In this document: one piece after another, positions 37,194 through 44,841 of the stretch
Numbering within the stretch: position 1 is the stretch's first letter
Layout of the letters: each line of letters begins with the position of its first letter
Assembly (NCBI GenBank): GCA_024695815.1
Contig: JAILHK010000034.1
Coordinates: 1-64,000 of the forward strand
Reading direction: 5' to 3'
Source of the DNA: Prevotella sp.
GTDB lineage: Bacteria; Bacteroidota; Bacteroidia; Bacteroidales; Bacteroidaceae
Length of the DNA stretch: 64,000 bases
The notes under the pieces: generated by a model
The model's input: the letters and a program-made list of their open reading frames with translations, nothing else
What the model was told of the DNA's origin: nothing
The model's database searches: none
Made by a program: the position numbers and the translations under genes

Positions 37194-39455
37194 ATGAGAA
37201 TAACACTTTTATCGGTAATGATGAGTATGCTGTGCCTGAACATGCAGGCACAGACCGGCGATATGAATGCGTTTGTCAGTGGGCTGATGAGCAAGATGAC
37301 GCTGGAGGAGAAATTGGGACAGTTGAACCTGGCACCAGCCAGCGACGAGATTGTGACGGGTGGCGCCGTGAATACGGAAGTAGGACAGCGTATAGCCGAT
37401 GGTCAACTGGGTGGCGTGTTCAACCTGAAGGGTGTCAGCAAGATCAAGGCCCTGCAGGATGTTGCCGTGAAGAAGTCACGATTGGGTATCCCGCTCATCG
37501 TGGGTATGGACGTGATTCATGGCTACGAGACCATCTTCCCCATACCACTGGCATTGGCATGCTCGTGGGACCTGAAAGCGATTGAGGAGATGGCGCGTAT
37601 CTCTGCGCGCGAAGCTTCGGCCGACGGCATCAACTGGGTCTATTCGCCCATGGTGGATATCTGTGTGGATGCCCGTTGGGGACGTATTGCAGAGGGCGCC
37701 GGCGAGGATCCCTTCCTGGGCGGCGAGGTAGCGAAGGCCTATGTACGCGGCTATCAGGGCGACAGTTATACGCCAGACCATGTGATGGCCTGCGTGAAAC
37801 ACTATGCCCTCTATGGAGCAGTGGAGGCCGGACGCGACTATAACACGGTGGATATGAGCCGACTGCGTATGTACAACCAGTATTTCCCTCCCTATAAGGC
37901 AGCTGCCGAGGCCGGTGCAGGCTCGTATATGTCGAGCTTTAACATCGTTGACGGACAGCATGCCACGGCCAACCGCTGGCTGCTGACCGATGTGCTGCGC
38001 AATCAGTGGAAGTTTAATGGCTTTGTGGTGACAGACTATGGCTCTATTGGCGAGATGACCACCTGGGGCTTTGGCAACCTGAAGAGCAACTCGGCCAAGG
38101 CACTGAAGGCCGGAACAGATATGGACATGTGCTCGAATGGATTTATCAACACGCTGGCAGCATCGCTGAAAGACGGTTCGGTGACGATGGCCGACATAGA
38201 CCAGGCTTGTCGTCGTGTGTTGGAAGCTAAATGGAAACTGGGACTGTTTGACAATCCTTACCGTCATCTGGATGCCAAGCGCAGAGCCAAGGATATCTTT
38301 ACCGACGAACATCGTGCTGCTGCCAGACGCATCGCAACAGAGACTTTCGTGCTGTTGAAGAACCAGGATGAGCTGCTGCCTCTGACGATGGATAAGACCA
38401 TTGCTCTGATAGGTCCGATGGCTAACGACCGTGCCAACATTGCTGGTACGTGGTGTGTGGCCTATACGCCAGAGCGCTATGCCACCATTAAAGAGGTTTT
38501 GGAGCGCCGCCTGCCCAAAGGCAAGTTGCTCTATGCACAAGGGTGTAACCTGACACGTGATGAGGCTCTGCAGAAAGCGGCCGAGTTTGGAAAGACCATC
38601 CCCCGTGTGGATGCCGTTCAGGCTAAGGCAGAGGCGTTGGCCATTGCTCAGAAGGCCGACGTCATCGTATGTGCCATGGGCGAGTGTGCCGATTTCTCGG
38701 GCGAGTCGTCGAGTCGTGCCACGTTGGAGATGCCCGACGAGCAGCGCGAACTGCTGGCAGAGCTGGTGAAGTTGGGCAAACCAGTCGTTCTGCTCCATTT
38801 CTCGGGTCGTCCCACGGTGCTGACCTGGGAACAGAAGCATGTTGATGCCATCTTGAATGTATGGTTTGCTGGTTCTGAGGCTGGCGATGCCATTGCCGAT
38901 GTGCTGTTTGGCAAGGCTGCGCCCAGTGGTCGTCTGACGGTGACCATGCCGCAGGCCATCGGTCAGGTGCCTCTCTACTATAACCACCTGAACACTGGTC
39001 GTCCGGTGCCAGAGGGAGCTACCAATTACCGTAAGTACCAGAGCAACTACCTGGAGTTGCGCAACGACCCCCTCTATCCGTTTGGCTATGGTCTGACCTA
39101 TACTACGTTCAACTACTCAGACCTGTCGCTCAGCAGTGCAGAGATGGCGGCCGACGGCAGCATAGAGGCCAGCGTGACGGTGACAAATACCGGTAAGCGC
39201 GATGGCGATGAAATTGTGCAGTTGTATATCCATCAGCAGGCAGCCTCTGTGGCACGTCCTGTGAAAGAGCTGAAAGGTTTCCAGAGAATACAACTGAAGG
39301 CTGGCGAGAAAAAGAAAGTTACTTTCCGCATCGGTCGTGAACAACTGCAGTATTACGATGCAGAAGGCAACAGCGTGTTGGAACCAGGAGTCTTCGATGT
39401 GATGATAGGTTCAGACAGTCGTCATGTGTCAACAGCTACACTTCGTGTAGAATAA
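37194..39455 (+). CDS. GH3 beta-glucosidase (BglX-like)
   Basis: 753 residues from ATG 37194 (an in-frame TTG at 37182 overlaps the previous stop and is rejected). Signal peptide ends near NMQAQ. BglX-like features: LEEKLGQLNL, PLIVGMDVIHGYETIFPIPL, EGAGEDPFLGG, KHYALYGAVEAGRDYN and the nucleophile Asp281 (FNGFVVTDYGS). The C-terminal domains end with an Fn3-like region (VTVTNTGKRDGDEIVQLYI). No sorting tail. With the preceding GH3 it would release glucose from imported oligosaccharides; one may prefer beta-1,3 and the other beta-1,6 branches, which is a guess. Confidence 0.94.
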   Translation: MRITLLSVMMSMLCLNMQAQTGDMNAFVSGLMSKMTLEEKLGQLNLAPASDEIVTGGAVNTEVGQRIADGQLGGVFNLKGVSKIKALQDVAVKKSRLGIPLIVGMDVIHGYETIFPIPLALACSWDLKAIEEMARISAREASADGINWVYSPMVDICVDARWGRIAEGAGEDPFLGGEVAKAYVRGYQGDSYTPDHVMACVKHYALYGAVEAGRDYNTVDMSRLRMYNQYFPPYKAAAEAGAGSYMSSFNIVDGQHATANRWLLTDVLRNQWKFNGFVVTDYGSIGEMTTWGFGNLKSNSAKALKAGTDMDMCSNGFINTLAASLKDGSVTMADIDQACRRVLEAKWKLGLFDNPYRHLDAKRRAKDIFTDEHRAAARRIATETFVLLKNQDELLPLTMDKTIALIGPMANDRANIAGTWCVAYTPERYATIKEVLERRLPKGKLLYAQGCNLTRDEALQKAAEFGKTIPRVDAVQAKAEALAIAQKADVIVCAMGECADFSGESSSRATLEMPDEQRELLAELVKLGKPVVLLHFSGRPTVLTWEQKHVDAILNVWFAGSEAGDAIADVLFGKAAPSGRLTVTMPQAIGQVPLYYNHLNTGRPVPEGATNYRKYQSNYLELRNDPLYPFGYGLTYTTFNYSDLSLSSAEMAADGSIEASVTVTNTGKRDGDEIVQLYIHQQAASVARPVKELKGFQRIQLKAGEKKKVTFRIGREQLQYYDAEGNSVLEPGVFDVMIGSDSRHVSTATLRVE

Positions 39456-39459
39456 AGTC

Positions 39460-39624
39460 TCATTCAGACTGTTCGTGTTTTCGCTCCGTTTCGGCAATGG
39501 CAGCCTCATAGCCTGTCAGTGCTGCAAACGGAGCGAATTGTGCAGCACGGTTCCACATCGACATCTGCGGATGTCGCTTAGACACGTGGTGTGGCAAATT
39601 TATAATATCGTCGTATGTATCCAT
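39460..39624 (-). CDS. YolD-like small protein next to a Y-family polymerase
   Basis: 54 residues from ATG 39624: MDTYDDIINLPHHVSKRHPQMS...RAAQFAPFAALTGYEAAI, the pattern of YolD-like proteins that accompany UvrX/UmuC-type polymerases. It lies downstream of the polymerase on the same strand, separated by a repeat. An upstream start at 39651 would read into the repeat and is rejected. Role unclear; in other species the family is tied to the DNA-damage response. Confidence 0.75.
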   Translation of the reverse strand: MDTYDDIINLPHHVSKRHPQMSMWNRAAQFAPFAALTGYEAAIAETERKHEQSE

Positions 39625-39636
39625 AAAATAATAGAA

Positions 39637-39730
39637 CTTCTCACTTCTCACCTCTCACTTTGCGACAAAGTCGCACCACCTCTCACTTCTCACCTCTCAC
39701 CTCTCACCTTGCGCCAAAGGCGCACTACGC
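39637..39730 (+). repeat. CTCTCAC-type tandem repeat with two small hairpins
   Basis: Degenerate repeats of TCTCACCTCTCACTT-like units, interrupted by two related palindromes, TGCGACAAAGTCGCA (39661-39675) and TGCGCCAAAGGCGCA (39710-39724). It fills the gap between the YolD-like gene and the polymerase. Similar CTCAC-rich intergenic repeats are familiar from Prevotella genomes (memory). Confidence 0.7.
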
Positions 39731-41167
39731 CTTATGCCCACCAATCTGGCTGTTGCGCTCTTTGGCGGTGGCCCCCTCTTTGAAGTTAAGACCGCGCAGG
39801 ATGGCATTCTTGCCAAACCGTTGTTTGATTTTTAATTGCGCCTCCTGCAGTCTTCGTTCCTTTTCCAACTTATCTCGTTCCTCCTGTTGCTGCTGTTCAA
39901 GTGTGGTATAATCAGTGAAGAGGTCCAGTTGCTGGACCGTGGCTTGCGGTGGCTGTGCAGTCACCTCTGATGTGACATGATTGGTGGTCAGGTTCAGGCG
40001 CCGAATAAGCAGAATGGGGTTCACGCACCGATCGAAGATGCTGGTGGCCCCTTCCATAATCAGACGCGATGAAGACGTGGGTGTGGTGAACGAGTAAGAG
40101 CCGTGCGCATGCTTAGGCACCGGCTTGCCGTAATAGTTCAGGGTAATCTCGCCCTGGTACCTGTCGCGGATGTCAGAGCGTGTGAGACATTCCGTGTCGT
40201 AGCTCACGGTGAGCACCAGCTGGTCGGTGACAAGACGCTTGCGCACCAAGTCCAGTGCCATGCTTTCCGCCATCTCTTGCACCACCACGCGTGCTTGTTC
40301 GGCGCTGTAGGGCGACTGCAGAACCTGTCCGCTGCTGAAGGAGTTGCTCTCCGGCCTGTAGGCTTTGACCGCCTCTATGGTACACGGTTCCCAACCCCAT
40401 GCATGGTCTATCAACAGTTCAGCATTGACCCCAAAGAGCTTGTAGAGCAGCTCTTCGCTGAGCACCGACTGGCGGGCCAACTGTCCCATTGTCTCGATGC
40501 CGTGCTTGGCCAGCTTCTCGGCGATACCCTTGCCCACACGCCAGAATTTCGTGATAGGGCGGTAGTCCCAGAGTTGGCGTCGGTAGCTCTGCTCATCGAG
40601 TTCGGCAATGCGCACACCATCCTTGTCGGCAGGCATCTTCTTGGCCACAATGTCCATCGCCACCTTACAGAGGTACAGGTTGGTGCCGATGCCGGCCGTG
40701 GCGGTGATGCCCGTTTGCTGCAACACATCGCGTATCATGGTCATGGCCAACTCGTGGGCCGTCATCTTGTAGGACCCGAGATAGGCCGTGACATCCATAA
40801 AGACCTCGTCGATAGAATAGACGTGGATATCCTCTGGTGCTACGTACTTCAGGTAGATATTGTAGATGTTGGCGCTGACCTCTATATAGTGCGCCATTCG
40901 TGGCTTGGCAATGATAAAGTCAATGCCCTTTGCCTTTTGGTAAACCTCGAACAAACGAGCTCTGCCACCGATGCCATAGGCTTTTAGCGATGGCGTCACA
41001 GCCAGGCAGATGGTCTTCTCGGTTCGACTCTCGTCGGCCACAACGAGGTTGGTGGTCAGGGGATCGAGTCCCCTGTCCACGCACTCTACTGAAGCGTAAA
41101 ACGACTTCAGGTCAATGGCTATGTATGTTCGTTGTGACGACAAAACGGTCGAATACTCTTGTGGCAA
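39725..41167 (-). CDS. Y-family DNA polymerase (UvrX/DinB-like translesion polymerase)
   Basis: 480 residues. IAIDLKSFYASVECV at the N-terminus gives the first metal-binding Asp and the steric-gate region; VYSIDEVFMDVTAYL provides the catalytic SIDE. A TAGIGTNLYLCKVAMDIVAKK block and the little-finger region follow. The last 60 residues are an Arg/Lys/Gln-rich coiled coil (EQQQQEERDKLEKERRLQEAQLK) ending in a conserved FGKNAILRG-like patch. It belongs to the group paired with YolD-like proteins rather than to housekeeping DinB. No LexA-type box was identified upstream. Confidence 0.9.
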   Translation of the reverse strand: MPQEYSTVLSSQRTYIAIDLKSFYASVECVDRGLDPLTTNLVVADESRTEKTICLAVTPSLKAYGIGGRARLFEVYQKAKGIDFIIAKPRMAHYIEVSANIYNIYLKYVAPEDIHVYSIDEVFMDVTAYLGSYKMTAHELAMTMIRDVLQQTGITATAGIGTNLYLCKVAMDIVAKKMPADKDGVRIAELDEQSYRRQLWDYRPITKFWRVGKGIAEKLAKHGIETMGQLARQSVLSEELLYKLFGVNAELLIDHAWGWEPCTIEAVKAYRPESNSFSSGQVLQSPYSAEQARVVVQEMAESMALDLVRKRLVTDQLVLTVSYDTECLTRSDIRDRYQGEITLNYYGKPVPKHAHGSYSFTTPTSSSRLIMEGATSIFDRCVNPILLIRRLNLTTNHVTSEVTAQPPQATVQQLDLFTDYTTLEQQQQEERDKLEKERRLQEAQLKIKQRFGKNAILRGLNFKEGATAKERNSQIGGHKA

Positions 41168-41178
41168 CGAAGAACGCC

Positions 41179-41907
41179 TTACTCAACAACGGTGATTCTC
41201 ATCTCAATATCGTCCAGAGGTCTGTCGGCACGACCGGTCGCTGTGCCCTGGATCATCTCAACAACGTCGAGCCCTTGCTCTACCTCGCCAAACACCGTGT
41301 ACTGACCGTCGAGATGAGGCGTGCCGCCAATGGTAGAGTAGAGCTTCATCTGCTCGTCGGTGAGTCCGTCCTTGCCAACCTTACCCTCGGCCTCTGCCAC
41401 CAGCTTGTCTTGCAGCTCCTGCAGACCGGCACGGTTTCTGTCGCGTCGCATCTGCATAATCTCTGCGCGATGCTCGGCAGCCAGTGCGTTGAAGGCATCC
41501 TGAACCTTCTGCATGCGCAGCTGCTTGGAGAACTGGCGCAGTTGACCCTCGTTGTAAACCTGTCCCCAGACGATGTAGAACTGCGAACCGCTGCTACGGC
41601 GTTCGGGGTTCACCTCGTCACCCTGACGGGCTGCAGCCAGGGCACCGCGCTTATGAAACAGGTGGTCTTTGATCTCGGCTTCGAGCGTGTAGTCGGGACC
41701 GCCCACGCCCAGCATCTTGCCTGCGGGTGCACCTTTCGAATCGGGGTCGCCGCCCTGAATCATAAAGTCTTTAATCACACGGTGGAACAGGGTTCCGTCG
41801 TAGTAGCCCTCTTTCACCAACTTGATGAAATTGTCTCGGTGGATTGGGGTTTCGTCGTAGAGGCGAACAATGATGTCGCCCAGCATGGTTTGGATATTTA
41901 CTTTCAT
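41179..41907 (-). CDS. Cyclophilin-type peptidyl-prolyl isomerase
   Basis: 242 residues. Cyclophilin signatures DNFIKLVKEGYYDGTLFHRVIKDFMIQGGDP and GSQFYIVWG are clear, and the GQYTVFGEV block lies near the end. An insertion (about 115-180, KQLRMQKVQDAFNALAAEHRAE...) is typical of Bacteroidota versions. There is no signal peptide, so it is probably cytoplasmic. It is 11 bp upstream of the polymerase on the same strand and may be co-transcribed. Confidence 0.93.
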   Translation of the reverse strand: MKVNIQTMLGDIIVRLYDETPIHRDNFIKLVKEGYYDGTLFHRVIKDFMIQGGDPDSKGAPAGKMLGVGGPDYTLEAEIKDHLFHKRGALAAARQGDEVNPERRSSGSQFYIVWGQVYNEGQLRQFSKQLRMQKVQDAFNALAAEHRAEIMQMRRDRNRAGLQELQDKLVAEAEGKVGKDGLTDEQMKLYSTIGGTPHLDGQYTVFGEVEQGLDVVEMIQGTATGRADRPLDDIEMRITVVE

Positions 41908-41950
41908 AGTAATTGCTGATACTTAGTGGTTTTCTTATTATTTATCGGTG

Positions 41951-41988
41951 CAAAATTACAAAAAAATGAGAAAATATAGCTATCTTTG
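41951..41988. promoter_or_regulatory. Divergent -7 boxes for the cyclophilin and DUF3089 genes
   Basis: Minus-strand TAATTTTG (41958-41951) faces the cyclophilin; plus-strand TATCTTTG (41981-41988) faces the DUF3089 gene. Neither has a clear TTTG -33 box at normal spacing. Confidence 0.5.
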
Positions 41989-42012
41989 CAATTGGTTTTT
42001 AAAAGATAGACG

Positions 42013-42984
42013 ATGAAACATCTGAAACTGTTCCTGCTAACGGGTATGTTGATGATAGGCGCCATTTCGCTGTATGCGATGATGTCCGCTCATGAAGAAA
42101 ACATACCTGAACTGGCATTAGTGCCACAGGCACCCGACTACGACGACTCGTTGATGTGGGTGACGGTGGACGACGATAAGGACGGCAGCGGTGCAGACAT
42201 ATTTTATGTGGTGTCCACATGGGAGGAAGACTGGCAAAACGAGGCCGGGCGAACCAGTCATTATGCCGATGTATGGAACGAGCGTCATCGTAAACATATG
42301 GCTCGTGAGATTCATAAGGTGGCAGCCTATATGTCGCCTGGCAACCGCTTTTACGCGCCATTCTATCGTCATGCTACGATAGAGTCTTTTATGTTGAAGA
42401 GCGACAGCATCGAAAAGCGTGTGCAATTGTCGATGGACGATGTTTGCACGGCTTTCGATCATTTCCTCGTTCAGCGCGACTCAACGCGTCCGCTGATTAT
42501 AGCCGGATTCAGTCAGGGCGGCTTGGCCGTTGTGAGACTGTTGAAACATATGAGCGATGAGACCTACGGGCAGTTGGCTGCAGCCTATGTGATGGGCTTC
42601 AAGGTGACACGAGAAGATACGCTGGAGAGCAAGCACCTCAAGGCTGCGCAAGGCGAAGACGATACGGGCGTTACCATCTGTTACAACACGGTGAAGGATG
42701 TGAAGTATGCACATCCTGTCATTGCTGCTACCTGCATGAGCATAAACCCAGTAAACTGGCGAACGGATGCCACGCCGGCTGTCCTGCACGACACCATCAC
42801 CGTCACGCTGTCGCCCGAGTATCAAGTATTGGTGGTACAGGGTTATGATGGAAAAGAATATCCTCCCTACAAGGGATTCCTGAATGTGGGCGATATCCAT
42901 AGTTGCGAGCCGTGGCTCTACAGCGAGTGTCTGCAGCGAAACTTCAAAGTGCGTGCCCAGGCTTGGCGCCATCGCAAGAGGTGA
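42013..42984 (+). CDS. DUF3089 family alpha/beta-hydrolase
   Basis: 323 residues. N-terminal hydrophobic segment (about 5-25) acts as a signal or anchor. The nucleophile elbow GFSQGG and flanking segments (ADIFYVVSTW, NRFYAPFYRHATIES) match DUF3089 hydrolases; a C-terminal His near NVGDIHSCEPW could complete the triad. Substrate unknown. It has its own promoter and is followed by small genes on the same strand. Confidence 0.82.
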   Translation: MKHLKLFLLTGMLMIGAISLYAMMSAHEENIPELALVPQAPDYDDSLMWVTVDDDKDGSGADIFYVVSTWEEDWQNEAGRTSHYADVWNERHRKHMAREIHKVAAYMSPGNRFYAPFYRHATIESFMLKSDSIEKRVQLSMDDVCTAFDHFLVQRDSTRPLIIAGFSQGGLAVVRLLKHMSDETYGQLAAAYVMGFKVTREDTLESKHLKAAQGEDDTGVTICYNTVKDVKYAHPVIAATCMSINPVNWRTDATPAVLHDTITVTLSPEYQVLVVQGYDGKEYPPYKGFLNVGDIHSCEPWLYSECLQRNFKVRAQAWRHRKR

Positions 42985-43047
42985 TTTCAAAGTCTCTTTG
43001 TCAGACACTCATTTTATTTTATCTTTTTAAAATCTCCGCATAAGATC

Positions 43048-43257
43048 ATGGAATACTTACCCAAGGACCCAGCGATACTGGTATCGAGCGTCAATATGTT
43101 GCTTCGCGACGAAGAGTTTGATACGTTAGAGTCGCTATGTTATAATTTCAATACCGAGCCGGAAGACCTGAAGAACTATCTGTTGGATAAAGGCTTTGTG
43201 TATAGCGAACAGCAACGACAGTTCCGACCAATTGGCTATGATGAAGTAAGACAATGA
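43048..43257 (+). CDS. DUF4250 family small protein
   Basis: 69 residues: LPKDPAILVSSVNMLLRDEEFDTLESLCYNFN and a C-terminal YSEQQRQFRP match the DUF4250 pattern, a small helical family of unknown role. Its stop overlaps the start of the next gene by 4 bp. Confidence 0.75.
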   Translation: MEYLPKDPAILVSSVNMLLRDEEFDTLESLCYNFNTEPEDLKNYLLDKGFVYSEQQRQFRPIGYDEVRQ

Positions 43258-43496
43258 CAAAAGATAGTATTGAGACAGCCTATAGCTTCCTACACCAGAA
43301 GCAGAGAATCTATGTCCATTCTACGCTCGACTGGCAGAAAGACGACATCGAGATGGCTATTGCCGACTATGCTGATTCTATGAACCAAGAGTTGTATGCG
43401 TTGATCAGCGATGGTAAGGAGGATTTCTTGCACGACCATGCGTGTTTTCTGGAAGATATCACCAAAGCTGTCGAGGTACTAGAACAGATGTTGTAA
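43254..43496 (+). CDS. Unrecognised small helical protein
   Basis: 80 residues, soluble, acidic, largely helical (DDIEMAIADYADSMNQELYALIS). The ATG overlaps the DUF4250 stop, implying translational coupling. No family recognised. Confidence 0.65.
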   Translation: MTKDSIETAYSFLHQKQRIYVHSTLDWQKDDIEMAIADYADSMNQELYALISDGKEDFLHDHACFLEDITKAVEVLEQML

Positions 43497-43510
43497 CTCA
43501 GCATGCCGAA

Positions 43511-43771
43511 ATGAGTGATTGGGTATTATATTATTTGCTTGGCGTAAACATCCTGACATTCCTTGTTTACGGCATAGACAAGTCTAAGGCAAAACGGAAG
43601 GCTTGGCGCATTTCGGAATGTACGCTACTGATGTTGGCGGTGATTGGTGGCAGCGTCGGTGCACTGTTCGCGATGAGGCTTTTCCATCATAAGACGTTGC
43701 ATAAGAAGTTTAGGTATGGCGTTCCGCTCATCATGGCGCTACAAGTAGTGGTGGCTTTAATGCTTATTTAA
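43511..43771 (+). CDS. DUF1294 family membrane protein
   Basis: 86 residues from ATG 43511. Three hydrophobic segments and the family pattern YGIDKSKAKRKAWRISE...GGSVGALFAMRLFHHKTLHKKFRYGVP identify DUF1294. An upstream in-frame start (43442) lies in the preceding gene and is rejected. Last chromosomal gene before the non-coding junction. Confidence 0.88.
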   Translation: MSDWVLYYLLGVNILTFLVYGIDKSKAKRKAWRISECTLLMLAVIGGSVGALFAMRLFHHKTLHKKFRYGVPLIMALQVVVALMLI

Positions 43772-43851
43772 TCTTTCCCCACCTCGTCTATGTACTTTCC
43801 CCATCTGGTTCCTGCATTTTACTAACCCAACAACAACGCCTTACTAACCTA

Positions 43852-44041
43852 AAAGTGCCACTATTCTAATTTACGACTTAAGTCGAAAGATCTCACGACT
43901 TAAGTCAACAGTTCTCACGACTTAAGTCGAAAGATCTCACGACTGGAGTCAACAGATCTCACGACTTAAGTCGAAAGATAGCCAAAGTGCCACTATTGAG
44001 TTACAAAGGTGCTGCTATAACCCCATCAAAGTGCCGTTGTT
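43852..44041 (+). repeat. Five 22-bp palindromic tandem repeats (43873-43980) flanked by AAAGTGCCACTATT direct repeats
   Basis: Units begin at 43873, 43895, 43917, 43939 and 43961. Each has the core ACGACTTAAGTC; units 1, 3 and 5 continue GAAAGAT and units 2 and 4 AACAG(T/A)T, giving a 44-bp higher-order period. CGACTTAAGTCG is a perfect palindrome. The 14-bp AAAGTGCCACTATT flanks the array at 43852 and 43984, with a related copy AAAGTGCCGTTGTT at 44028. Bases 43772-43851 show nothing. Confidence 0.9.
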
Positions 44042-44049
44042 GGATTTCA

Positions 44050-44192
44050 GATCCGCTTGGGGCTCTCGCTCGAGCTAGCTCGCTTTCACCAAGCATAGCG
44101 ACTGAAAGATCCCTTGGGTGAGAGGCTCAAGCGTGAGAAAACAAAAAAAGAGGTCTTGTGACCTCTTCTTTTTGTGATCCGCTTGGGACTCC
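44050..44192 (-). other. Probable prophage attachment region: two tRNA-3'-end-like blocks and a terminator
   Basis: GATCCGCTTGGGACTC at 44176-44191 recurs with one change at 44050-44065. Read on the minus strand, the former gives GAGT-CCCAA-GCGGATC-A, which fits a tRNA T-loop end, T-stem, acceptor strand and discriminator. It is followed by a hairpin (44167-44160 with 44155-44148, loop 4) and seven T, a typical tRNA terminator. The upstream part of the tRNA is missing. This is what the short arm of an att site looks like. Confidence 0.5.
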
Positions 44193-44380
44193 TTAATTAT
44201 CTCGGTAACACGCTCATTTACAGACCAATACGAATACATCACTTATCCATGTGTAATAAAATGGTATATGATGTGATTTTTCAAAGTAGTTTACATTTTG
44301 TTATATTTTGTAATATTTCCGCTATTAATTATTATTAATAAATTTTTTTCGCTTATTTCCTTTGCGTATCTTTGCACTCG

Positions 44381-44467
44381 TCAAGTGACTGACAAGCTTG
44401 CATAGTTGTGTTGCATGCCATGTGAGGATATGAACCCGCCCGGGTCACTACAGGCGGGTTCTTTTTT
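44381..44467 (+). ncRNA. Candidate short RNA between promoter and terminator
   Basis: A TATCTTTG -7 box (44367-44374) with a TTTT at -33 is followed about 57 bp later by a terminator: GAACCCGCC (44432-44440) with GGCGGGTTC (44453-44461) and six T. The expected transcript is about 85 nt with no ORF. It contains GTGAGGATA (44422-44430), which recurs twice near the phage tRNA. Bases 44193-44366 hold no gene. Confidence 0.45.
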
Positions 44468-44469
44468 AC

Positions 44470-44757
44470 TCACCACAGCAAAAGCAAAGCATCAGAGTAA
44501 GAGACGCTATCCTCCACCACGCAACTCTGATTAGTCCAAGTGGGTAACGCATGGGACACAGGTAGGAACTAAGTCTGGAAGGCCTGCGAAGCGGAGTCCA
44601 ACCTCCGAATACCAGATGGCAAAAGCATCGTTGGGATGGTGCTTAGCTGCTATATCGAACGACCGACAATCGGGTGCATGATATACGCATGGTTCTCTCC
44701 TATAAGGAGGAACTATGCAATCTCACTCCCTCTTCTCGTTGCATGATAAAATTTAAA
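44470..44757 (+). ncRNA. Candidate structured RNA region with a 13-codon leader-like ORF
   Basis: Higher GC than its surroundings and rich in complementary segments: ATCAGAGT/ACTCTGAT (44491-44498 with 44524-44531), CGGAG/CTCCG (44592-44596 with 44603-44607), CCGA/TCGG near 44663-44673, and GTTC-T-CTCC/GGAG-GAAC (44692-44700 with 44706-44713). The last hairpin hides AAGGAGG, 4 nt before an ATG at 44715 that opens a 13-residue ORF ending at 44756. Family not recognised; pairing was found by eye. Confidence 0.35.
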
Positions 44758-44841
44758 TATAATTTCAAAGAACGAATATTTATATAATTATTGAATAAAT
44801 TGTATTTTCAATATAATTTTGTTATAATTTCTTTGTTTTAA

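Noticed and set aside
37476..38987. 503-codon minus-strand ORF opposite the second GH3
   Set aside because: The GH3 frame has catalytic motifs along its whole length; the opposite frame is a shadow with no recognisable domain.
43873..43980. Could the tandem repeats be a CRISPR array?
   Set aside because: Units are contiguous 22-bp repeats without unique spacers, and no cas gene is near.
44470..44757. Group II intron or RNase P RNA
   Set aside because: A few similar short strings occur, but no domain V, no reverse transcriptase and no RNase P core sequence are present.
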